Shown here in pieces: positions 56,178-64,000 of a stretch of DNA of 64,000 bases (positions are counted from its first letter, which is position 1; every line of letters starts with the position of its first letter). Origin of the DNA: Actinosynnema pretiosum. Its GTDB lineage: Bacteria > Actinomycetota > Actinomycetes > Mycobacteriales > Pseudonocardiaceae. Position numbers and translations under genes: made by a program. Under the pieces are notes generated by a model that was given only the letters and a program-made list of their open reading frames with translations, searched no databases and was not told where the DNA came from. Where the stretch lies: positions 186,001 to 250,000 of the forward strand of contig NZ_JAMTCF010000009.1 in assembly GCF_024171695.1 (NCBI RefSeq), read 5' to 3'.

Positions 56178-57548
56178 GTGGAGTACGTCGAGAGCGTCGT
56201 CGACCTGGTGGGGAACACGCCGCTGGTGCGGCTCAACGCGGTCGCTGAAGGGCTCAAGCCGCTCGTGCTGGCCAAGGTCGAGTACCTGAACCCCGGCGGC
56301 AGCGTGAAGGACCGCATCGCACTGCGCATGGTCGAGGCCGCCGAGCGGTCCGGCGCCCTGGGGCCCGGCGGCACCATCGTCGAGCCGACCTCCGGCAACA
56401 CCGGGGTCGGCCTGGCGCTGGTGGCGCAGCAGAAGGGCTACAAGTGCGTCTTCGTCTGCCCGGACAAGGTCAGCGTCGACAAGCGCAACGTGCTCAAGGC
56501 CTACGGCGCCGAGGTCGTGGTCTGCCCGACCGCCGTCGCGCCCGAGCACCCCGACTCCTACTACAACGTGTCGGACCGGCTCGTCGCCGAGATCCCCGGC
56601 GCCTGGAAGCCCAACCAGTACGCCAACCCGGAGAACCCGGCCAGCCACTACCACGGCACCGGTCCCGAGCTGTGGCGGCAGACCGAGGGCCGGATCACCC
56701 ACTTCGTCGCGGGCGTCGGCACCGGCGGCACGATCTCCGGCACCGGCCGCTACCTCAAGGAGGCCTCCGAGGGCCGCGTCAAGGTCATCGGCGCCGACCC
56801 CGAGGGCTCGGTCTACTCCGGCGGGTCCGGTCGCCCGTACCTGGTCGAGGGCGTCGGTGAGGACTTCTGGCCGGACGCGTACGACCGCGGCGTGTGCGAC
56901 GAGATCGTCGCGGTCTCCGACGCCGACTCGTTCGAGCTGACCCGCCGCCTCGCCCGCGAGGAGGGCCTGCTGGTCGGAGGCTCCTGCGGCATGGCGGTCG
57001 CCGCCGCGCTGCGGGTGGCCGAGAAGTGCGGCCCGGACGACGTCGTGGTCGTGCTGCTGCCCGACGGCGGTCGCGGCTACCTGTCGAGCGTGTTCAACGA
57101 CCAGTGGATGGCCCAGTACGGCTTCCTGTCCCCGGACTCCACCGGCGCCACCGTGGGCGACGTGCTGCGCCGCAAGGACGGCACCATGCCCGACCTGGTG
57201 CACGCCCACCCGAACGAGACGGTCGCCGAGGCCGTGGCGATCATGCGCGAGTACGGCGTCTCCCAGATGCCCGTGGTCAACGCCGAGCCGCCGGTCATGG
57301 CCGCCGAGGTCGCGGGCGCGGTCAACGAGCGCGACCTGCTCGACGCGCTGTTCACCGGCAAGGCGCACCTGGCCGACCGGCTGGAGTCCCACATGTCGGT
57401 CAAGCTGCCCACGATCGGCGCGGGCGAGCCGGTGGGGGCCGCGATGACCGCGCTGTCCTCGGCCGACGGCGCGCTCGTGCTCGACGACGGCAAGCCCGCA
57501 GGAGTCGTGACCCGGCAGGACATCCTGGGTTTCCTCGCAGGCCGCTGA
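56178..57548 (+). CDS. cbs: Cystathionine beta-synthase
   Basis: 456 residues. PLP enzyme joining serine (or O-acetylserine) and homocysteine. PLP lysine in LNPGGSVKDRIALRM (~44), EPTSGNTGVGLALVAQQKGY, GVGTGGTISGTGRYLKE, GSCGMAVAAALRVAEK; C-terminal pair of CBS domains (~325-456). GTG 56178. Gene order cbs - RDD protein - metB equals that of mycobacteria. Confidence 0.95.
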   Translation: MEYVESVVDLVGNTPLVRLNAVAEGLKPLVLAKVEYLNPGGSVKDRIALRMVEAAERSGALGPGGTIVEPTSGNTGVGLALVAQQKGYKCVFVCPDKVSVDKRNVLKAYGAEVVVCPTAVAPEHPDSYYNVSDRLVAEIPGAWKPNQYANPENPASHYHGTGPELWRQTEGRITHFVAGVGTGGTISGTGRYLKEASEGRVKVIGADPEGSVYSGGSGRPYLVEGVGEDFWPDAYDRGVCDEIVAVSDADSFELTRRLAREEGLLVGGSCGMAVAAALRVAEKCGPDDVVVVLLPDGGRGYLSSVFNDQWMAQYGFLSPDSTGATVGDVLRRKDGTMPDLVHAHPNETVAEAVAIMREYGVSQMPVVNAEPPVMAAEVAGAVNERDLLDALFTGKAHLADRLESHMSVKLPTIGAGEPVGAAMTALSSADGALVLDDGKPAGVVTRQDILGFLAGR

Positions 57549-57657
57549 CGGGTTCCCCGACGGCTCGCGAACTGTCAGAGAACCGCTCCCGAACCGTTCC
57601 CCAGCCGCTCACGAACCGCCCGAGAGCCGTCCAGGAACCGTTCTCGAAGTATTTCCC

Positions 57658-57694
57658 CGGTCCCGTCCCAGGTCTCTGATCTGGGGCGGGACCG
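57658..57694 (+). terminator. Terminator after cbs
   Basis: 14-bp stem with one G-U pair (57658-57671 with 57681-57694). The preceding 100 bases contain several imperfect GAACCG(TTC) repeats of unknown meaning; no gene in 57549-57808. Confidence 0.75.
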
Positions 57695-57808
57695 CGCCGC
57701 GTTCTGCGGTTGCCCGCGATTCCACGAGTGCGATCCGCTAGCGTTGGCCGGGCACATCCGTGAACCACTACGACCAACGGGCCAACGCCTAGGGGGTTGG
57801 AAACTCCG

Positions 57809-58927
57809 ATGAACGCTCCGCAGCCGCCAGGGGACCAGCAGTTCGGCGCTCAGCCCCAGCCCCCCGCGGCTCCCAACCCCGACGCGACCCAGGTCGTGCC
57901 GCCGGGCGCGGGCCAGCCCGCCGCGAACCCCGACGCGACCCAGGTCGTGCCGCAGGGAGCGGGCGCGAACCCCGACGCCACGCAGGTCGTCACCCCCGGC
58001 ATGACCCAGGGCGCCCAGCCGAGCTCCGACGCGACCCAGGTCGTGCCCGGCGGCCAGGCCCCGCAGTACGGCACGCCGTCCGCGTCCGGCGGCTTCCCGG
58101 CGCAGCAGCCGGGGTACCCGCCGTCGAACCCGTACGGCCAGCCCGCCGCGCCGAACCCGTACGGCCAGCCCCAGGCCCCGTACGGCCAGCCCGGCTACGG
58201 CGGCCAGCCCGCGACGGGCATCCCCCAGGCCTACGGCCACGGCGGCTACGGCCAGCCCGCGCCGCCCGCAGGCGGGTACGCCGAGTGGGGCAGCCGCGTC
58301 ATCGCCGGTCTGGTCGACCAGGGCGTCGTGGCCGTGGCCGCGATCATCGCCGTGATCCTCATGGTCGGCGTGGGACCGAGCGACATCGGCCTCATGATGA
58401 GCATCGCCGGGGTCCTCTACCTGGGCGCCTTCGGTTGGGGCATCTACAACCTCTACCTGATGGGCACCACCGGGCAGTCGTTCGGCAAGAAGGTCGCCAA
58501 GATCAAGCTGATCAGCGAGGAGACCGGGCAGGTCATCGGCTTCGGCGGCGCGTTCGTGCGCGGCCTGTGCCACTTCGTCGACTACATCGCCTGCGGCATC
58601 GGCTACTTCGCCCCGCTGTGGGAGAGCAAGAAGCAGACCTGGGCCGACAAGATCGTCAAGACGATCGTCGTCAACGTGCCCGACGCCCCCGGCGGCTACG
58701 GCCAGCCGTCCCAGCAGGGTTACGGCCAGGCCCCGCAGAACCCGTACGGCCAGCAGCCCCAGCCCGGCTACGGCCAGGCCCCGCAGCAGCCCTACGGCCA
58801 GCAGCCGGGTTACGGCCAGGCTCCCCAGCAGCCCTACGGCCAGCAGCCCGGCTACGGCCAGGCCCCGCAGAACCCGTACGGCCAGCCGCCCCAGCAGGGC
58901 TACGGCCAGCAGCCGCCCCAGTGGTGA
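57809..58927 (+). CDS. RDD-family membrane protein with repetitive termini (Pra-like)
   Basis: 372 residues. N-terminal ~60 residues contain four NPDATQVV-type repeats, then Tyr-Gly-Gln-Pro repeats; an RDD domain with membrane segments ([57 protein letters not shown]) follows, and a C-terminal ~85-residue array of YGQAPQ/YGQQPG repeats. Equivalent in position and design to the mycobacterial proline-rich antigen. ATG 57809. Confidence 0.9.
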   Translation: MNAPQPPGDQQFGAQPQPPAAPNPDATQVVPPGAGQPAANPDATQVVPQGAGANPDATQVVTPGMTQGAQPSSDATQVVPGGQAPQYGTPSASGGFPAQQPGYPPSNPYGQPAAPNPYGQPQAPYGQPGYGGQPATGIPQAYGHGGYGQPAPPAGGYAEWGSRVIAGLVDQGVVAVAAIIAVILMVGVGPSDIGLMMSIAGVLYLGAFGWGIYNLYLMGTTGQSFGKKVAKIKLISEETGQVIGFGGAFVRGLCHFVDYIACGIGYFAPLWESKKQTWADKIVKTIVVNVPDAPGGYGQPSQQGYGQAPQNPYGQQPQPGYGQAPQQPYGQQPGYGQAPQQPYGQQPGYGQAPQNPYGQPPQQGYGQQPPQW

Positions 58928-58948
58928 GCTGACCCGCGAGAACCACTC

Positions 58949-58985
58949 GAGCGCCCGTCCCACCGCACCGGTGGGGCGGGCGCTC
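58949..58985 (+). terminator. Terminator after RDD gene
   Basis: 17-bp stem (58949-58965 with 58969-58985, one G-U) followed by GTCTTTCC. From there to 59173 the sequence is C-rich with no gene. Confidence 0.82.
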
Positions 58986-59173
58986 GTCTTTCCCGCTCAC
59001 CACCCACCCGCCACCCCGCGCTCCCCTCCTCAGCCGCCACCCCCCACCCGCCCGGCCCACCCCACCCGCCCTCCGGCGGCCCCGCTTCACCCCTCCGGGC
59101 ACCCCACCTCCCCCGTCCCGCCCACGCCGCGAGACGGGCGGTCCGTTCCGCGCCGGGGCCGTAGATTGACCCC

Positions 59174-60325
59174 ATGACTGACAGCGGCCCACTCGGCTTC
59201 GCAACGCGGGCGATCCACACCGGACAGGAGCCGGACCCCACCACCGGCGCGGTCATCCCGCCGCTCTACGCCACCTCCACCTACGCCCAGGACGGCGTCG
59301 GCGGGTTGCGCAAGGGCTTCGAGTACTCGCGCACCGGCAACCCCACCCGCACCGCGCTGGAGCAGTGCCTGGCCGCGCTGGAGGGCGGCCGGTTCGGGCG
59401 GGCGTTCGCCAGCGGCATGGCCGCCACCGACACCGCGCTGCGGTCGCTGCTGCGCCCCGGTGACCACCTGGTCATCCCGAACGACGCCTACGGCGGCACG
59501 TTCCGCCTCATCGACAAGGTGCTGTCCCAGTGGGGCGTCGAGCACACCCCCGTCGCGATCTCCGACGTGGACGCCGTGCGCGCCGCGATCCGCCCGAACA
59601 CCAAGCTGGTGTGGGTCGAGACGCCGACCAACCCGCTGCTCAACATCGCCGACATCGCGCTGCTGGCCGACGCCGCCCGCGACGCCTCGGTGACGCTGGT
59701 CGTGGACAACACGTTCGCCTCGCCCTACCTCCAGAACCCGCTCGAACTGGGCGCGGACGTGGTCATGCACTCCACGACCAAGTACCTCGGCGGCCACTCC
59801 GACCTCATCGGCGGCGCGCTGATCACCTCCGACGAGGAGCTGGACGCCAAGTTCGCGTTCCTGCAGAACGGTTCCGGCGCGGTGCCCAGCCCGTTCGACG
59901 CGTGGCTGACCCAGCGCAGCCTCAAGACGCTCCAGGTCCGCATGGAGAAGCACTCGGACAACGCCGAGGCGATCGCGCAGGCCCTGTCCGCGCACCCGAG
60001 GGTCGAGCGCGTGCTCTACCCCGGCCTGCCCGAGCACCCCGGCCACGAGATCGCGGCCAAGCAGATGCGCCGGTTCGGCGGCATGGTGTCGTTCCTGGTG
60101 AAGGGCGGCGAGCAGGCCGCGCTGGACGTGTGCGCGCGGACCGAGGTGTTCACCCTCGCCGAGTCGCTGGGCGGCGTCGAGTCGCTGATCGAGCACCCCG
60201 GCCGCATGACGCACGCCAGCGTCGCGGGCACCGAGCTGGAGGTCCCGTCCTCGCTCGTGCGGATCTCGGTCGGCCTCGAGGACGCCGACGACCTGATCGC
60301 CGACCTGTCGCGGGCCCTGGCCTGA
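59174..60325 (+). CDS. metB: Cystathionine gamma-synthase
   Basis: 383 residues. PLP enzyme that makes cystathionine from an activated homoserine and cysteine. N-terminus GFATRAIHTGQEPDPTTGAV, YSRTGNPTRTALEQ, VVDNTFASPYLQNP, PLP lysine in MHSTTKYLGGHSDLIGG (~203), and EVFTLAESLGGVESLIEHP. Together with cbs allows sulfur flow in both directions between cysteine and homocysteine. ATG 59174. Confidence 0.95.
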   Translation: MTDSGPLGFATRAIHTGQEPDPTTGAVIPPLYATSTYAQDGVGGLRKGFEYSRTGNPTRTALEQCLAALEGGRFGRAFASGMAATDTALRSLLRPGDHLVIPNDAYGGTFRLIDKVLSQWGVEHTPVAISDVDAVRAAIRPNTKLVWVETPTNPLLNIADIALLADAARDASVTLVVDNTFASPYLQNPLELGADVVMHSTTKYLGGHSDLIGGALITSDEELDAKFAFLQNGSGAVPSPFDAWLTQRSLKTLQVRMEKHSDNAEAIAQALSAHPRVERVLYPGLPEHPGHEIAAKQMRRFGGMVSFLVKGGEQAALDVCARTEVFTLAESLGGVESLIEHPGRMTHASVAGTELEVPSSLVRISVGLEDADDLIADLSRALA

Positions 60326-60347
60326 CGCCTGCCCGACAGCGCTCTAC

Positions 60348-60393
60348 GACGAGCGGGGCGCCGGACCTCTTGAGGTCCGGCGCCCCGCTCGTC
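60348..60393. terminator. Very long perfect hairpin between metB and DUF2277 gene
   Basis: 22 bp of perfect complementarity (60348-60369 with 60372-60393) around TT at the centre, between converging genes. Serves both directions. Confidence 0.92.
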
Positions 60394-60434
60394 AGTTCCT
60401 ACCGCTCAGCTCCTACCAGTCCTGCCCGTGCCGC

Positions 60435-60707
60435 TCAGCTCTTCGCGTACCGCTCGGCGGCCTTGGCCTTCGCCTTCGCCGCCTCGACCTCCCGGTCCCT
60501 CGGGGCCGCGGTGGTGACCAGCTCGCCCAGCAGCGCCCTGGTCGCCTCGGCCACGGCGGCGACGGCCGCCGCGAACGCCTCGGCGTTCGCGGCCGACGGC
60601 CGGGTGCTGCCGCTGACCTTGCGGACGTACTGGAGCGCCGCGGCCTCGACCTCGTCCTCGGTCGCAGGCGGCTCGAAGTTGTGGAGCACGCGGATGTTGC
60701 GGCACAC
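60435..60707 (-). CDS. DUF2277 family protein
   Basis: 90 residues. The family start CRNIRVLHNFEPPATEDEVE fixes GTG 60707 as the start (family proteins begin MCRNI). Helical, with AALQYVRKVSGSTRPS. Function unknown. GGAGG upstream. Confidence 0.9.
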   Translation of the reverse strand: MCRNIRVLHNFEPPATEDEVEAAALQYVRKVSGSTRPSAANAEAFAAAVAAVAEATRALLGELVTTAAPRDREVEAAKAKAKAAERYAKS

Positions 60708-60740
60708 GGCTTCTGCCACCTCCGAGGTGTCGGGTCAGGC

Positions 60741-60965
60741 TCAGGGCTGGAAGGGGTACTTGGCGTTGTCCGCCTGGACCGGAGCGGGTTCCAGGTCGGC
60801 GCCGTCCACGCAACCGCCCACGTACACGACCACATCGCCTTGCTCGACGAACCTGCCGACCTCGCCGCAACCAGCGTGCGCGACGGTGAAGAAGGCAGTC
60901 CCGGTGAGCGCCACGGCTGTGGCCACCGCTCCGGCGAACGACACGAACCGCGTCGAGAGCGCCAT
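60741..60965 (-). CDS. Small secreted peptide
   Basis: 74 residues: clear signal peptide (MALSTRFVSFAGAVATAVAL) with a likely cut after VAHA, leaving a ~43-residue acidic product with two Cys (GCGEVGRF, YVGGCVDGAD) that could form one disulfide. Family not recognised. GGGGAGG before ATG 60965. Confidence 0.72.
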   Translation of the reverse strand: MALSTRFVSFAGAVATAVALTGTAFFTVAHAGCGEVGRFVEQGDVVVYVGGCVDGADLEPAPVQADNAKYPFQP

Positions 60966-61098
60966 GCCACCTCCCCGGTGAGTGCTCGAACCCACCGCGA
61001 GCCTACCCGGACCACACACCGCCGCGCCCACGTCCTCGGCAGGTCGACAGCGCGTAACGGCAGGTAGGGGGTGTGTCACACCCTCGGTGATCACCCGG

Positions 61099-62355
<1,257 letters not shown>

Positions 62356-62868
62356 GTGCCCGACGACCGGCAGGCTGAGCACTCTGACCACGAGGTGGAC
62401 GCGCTCGACGCGCGGTTGCTGCTGCTGCTCACCGACGAGCCGAGGCTGGGCGTGCTGGAGTGCTCGCGCAGGCTGGGCGTCGCGCGCGGCACCGTGCAGG
62501 CCAGGCTGGACCGGCTGGTGGCGCGCGCCGTGCTGACCGGCTTCCCGCCCGCGCTGGACCTGGCCGCGATGGGCTACGGGCTGACCGCGTTCGCGGTGCT
62601 GGAGATCGCGCAGGGCGGGCGCCAGGAGGTCGTGCGCGGGCTGTCGGCGATCGACGAGGTGTGCGAGGTGCACGCCACCACCGGGCAGGGCGACCTGTTC
62701 GCGCGGCTGGTGGCCAGGTCGAACGACGACCTGCAGCGGGTCATCGACGAGATCGTGGCGGTGCCGGGGGTGCGCAGGATGTCGACCTCGATCGCGCTGT
62801 CGACCCCGGTCCCGCCGAGGGTGCGCCCGCTGCTGGAGCGGGTCCGCCGGGGAAGCCCCGACCGCTGA
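62356..62868 (+). CDS. Lrp/AsnC-family transcriptional regulator
   Basis: 170 residues. N-terminal winged helix-turn-helix (VDALDARLLLLLTDEPRLGV, LECSRRLGVARGTVQARLDR) and C-terminal RAM ligand domain (FAVLEIAQGGRQEVVRGL, HATTGQGDLFARLVARSNDD). Probably controls the divergent hppD gene in response to an aromatic amino acid. GTG 62356. Confidence 0.93.
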   Translation: MPDDRQAEHSDHEVDALDARLLLLLTDEPRLGVLECSRRLGVARGTVQARLDRLVARAVLTGFPPALDLAAMGYGLTAFAVLEIAQGGRQEVVRGLSAIDEVCEVHATTGQGDLFARLVARSNDDLQRVIDEIVAVPGVRRMSTSIALSTPVPPRVRPLLERVRRGSPDR

Positions 62869-62957
62869 CCTGCCCCGACCGCCACCCCGCCCTGACGTGC
62901 GAAAAGGGCGGGTCGACGCCGCAGCGCCCTCCCGCCCTCCCAGCTCTGATGCTCGAA

Positions 62958-62985
62958 GGGCGGCCATCCTGTCAGGAGGCCGCCC
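62958..62985. terminator. Bidirectional terminator between asnC-type gene and greA
   Basis: GGGCGGCC/GGCCGCCC outer stem with a bulged A and inner TCCT/AGGA stem, loop GTC. Confidence 0.8.
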
Positions 62986-63002
62986 GTGGCATCTCGCACC
63001 GT

Positions 63003-63491
63003 TCAGCTCGCGTACGGAACCGCCTTGATCAGCGACACCTTCATCGTGCTGCCGTTGGGCAGCTCGTACTCGCGGGTCTCGCCCTCCTTGGCGCCCAGCA
63101 GGGCCTTGCCCAGCGGGGACGAGGGGGAGTAGACCTCGGTGCCGCCGTGCGCGCCCTCCTCGCGGGTGGCGAGCAGGAACTCCTCGGTCTCGTCGTCGCC
63201 CTCGTAGCGCACCGTGAGCACCATGCCCGGCGCGGCGATGCCGGTGACGGTCGGGGCCTCGCCGACCTTGGCGACGCGGAGCAGCTCCTGGAGCTGGCGG
63301 ATGCGGGCCTCCTGCTTGCCCTGCTCCTCGCGCGCCGCGTGGTAACCGCCGTTCTCGCGGAGGTCGCCCTCCTCACGGCGGGCGTTGATCTCCGCGGCGA
63401 TGACCGGACGGTTCTCGATCATCTCGTCCAGTTCGGCCTTGAGCCGGTCGTAGGCCTCCTGGGTCAGCCAGGTCACCTCGGTGTCGCTCAC
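63003..63491 (-). CDS. greA: Transcription elongation factor GreA
   Basis: 162 residues. Rescues backtracked RNA polymerase by stimulating transcript cleavage. N-terminal coiled coil ([20 protein letters not shown]) with acidic tip in [21 protein letters not shown]-terminal FKBP-like domain ending [18 protein letters not shown] and [17 protein letters not shown] 63491 after GAGGAG. Next to DUF4307, as in mycobacteria. Confidence 0.96.
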   Translation of the reverse strand: MSDTEVTWLTQEAYDRLKAELDEMIENRPVIAAEINARREEGDLRENGGYHAAREEQGKQEARIRQLQELLRVAKVGEAPTVTGIAAPGMVLTVRYEGDDETEEFLLATREEGAHGGTEVYSPSSPLGKALLGAKEGETREYELPNGSTMKVSLIKAVPYAS

Positions 63492-63703
63492 GGTCACCAA
63501 CTCCTCGTCTTGCTCCAGGCCTGCCTGCGTGGGCCGGCAGTTCCCGGACGCGAACGCCCGGAACGGAAAAACACGGCCCACGCCGGGGCCGTGCTGAAGG
63601 GCTAGGGTAACACGACGGCAACGGCCGCCGGCCGGTTTCAGTTCCCGGTCGGGGCCTCGAACTCGCAGATCACCCGCTTGGCCGCCGAGGCGGCCCGACG
63701 CAG

Positions 63704-64000
63704 CTACTCCTGGTTCAAATAGGCGGGCACCTCGTAGGAGCAGCCGAAGACCTCACCGGTCACCGGGGGCTTGGACGTGCGCACGACACCGGTCTCCACG
63801 GTGCCCCCGTCGCTGGGCCGCACGAGCACCTCGCGCCTGCCCGCCTCCTCGCCGTCCAGCGAGAGCGCGCGCAGCACGCACACGGCCGGGCGCTCGGGCT
63901 GGTCGCGGTCGACGGTGAAGACGACCTCCATCAGGTCGTCGCCCAGCGCGTTGTACCGGAGCTTGTCGGAGGCGATCGGGGACGAGCCGAAGTTCGAGTA
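63704..64000 (-). CDS. DUF4307 membrane protein, C-terminal part (cut by window edge)
   Basis: The visible ~98 residues ([72 protein letters not shown]) match the extracellular part of DUF4307 proteins, which have one N-terminal membrane segment, outside this window. Located upstream of greA as in mycobacteria. Function unknown. Confidence 0.88.
   Translation of the reverse strand, partial: YSNFGSSPIASDKLRYNALGDDLMEVVFTVDRDQPERPAVCVLRALSLDGEEAGRREVLVRPSDGGTVETGVVRTSKPPVTGEVFGCSYEVPAYLNQE

Noticed and set aside
62356-62868. Hydroxymandelate synthase locus of a glycopeptide cluster
   Set aside because: The dioxygenase has an HPPD-type C-terminus and no nonribosomal peptide genes are nearby.

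Overview
This window is chromosomal DNA from a high-GC actinomycete. GTG starts, GTGA/ATGA stop-start overlaps and strongly G/C-ending codons dominate. The gene order matches mycobacterial core blocks: pth - rplY - prs - glmU (minus), then TetR, mfd, mazG, an LpqU-like transglycosylase, eno, FtsB/DivIC, DUF501 and ppx (plus); and later fadA-type thiolase - cbs - Pra-like RDD protein - metB ... greA - DUF4307. Composition and accessory content suggest the Pseudonocardiales (Actinosynnema, Saccharothrix or Lentzea-like), but the species cannot be fixed from sequence alone. I see no transposase, phage gene or CRISPR array.

Layout. 0-7.7 kb (minus): peptidyl-tRNA hydrolase (cut by the window edge), a protein with four DivIVA-like motifs, L25, PRPP synthetase, GlmU, a GGDEF diguanylate cyclase, tRNA-Gln(TTG) and an exported alpha/beta hydrolase. 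7.8-12.6 kb: fatty-acid desaturase behind a palindromic operator, TetR regulator, DUF4291, repeat copy 1, a PQQ-type sugar dehydrogenase lipoprotein and an unknown protein. 12.8-29.1 kb: mfd/SurA-like/mazG, tricorn protease, two transglycosylases, enolase/FtsB/DUF501, repeat copy 2 and ppx. 29.3-34.8 kb: a complete dipeptide/oligopeptide ABC operon. 34.8-43.3 kb: S10 peptidase, UdgB, a DUF4129/MoxR/DUF58 operon and NDH-2.

43.4-46.6 kb is the most unusual locus. A 40-residue peptide gene overlaps an ATP-grasp ligase gene, which overlaps a SagB-type oxidoreductase gene. A tRNA-like gene with a predicted UAA anticodon in a short-variable-arm body follows. The oxidoreductase carries an in-frame TTA codon three codons before its stop. 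This looks like a small RiPP (ribosomal peptide) pathway. 46.8-53.7 kb: DUF885 peptidase, GyrI-like protein, polysaccharide deacetylase, class F sortase with a surface-protein partner, and a Bax-inhibitor-like membrane protein. 53.9-64 kb: repeat copy 3, a Cys-rich small protein, thiolase, cbs, RDD, metB, DUF2277, a secreted peptide, HPPD with a divergent Lrp/AsnC regulator, greA and DUF4307.

The second striking signal is a roughly 300-bp structured repeat present three times (10.2, 27.7 and 54.0 kb). Each copy lies just downstream of a gene on its own strand, folds into the same nested hairpins with a compensatory change in one copy, and sits in a zone where coding-strand C appears depleted in favour of T and G. 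I know of no described element that matches it.
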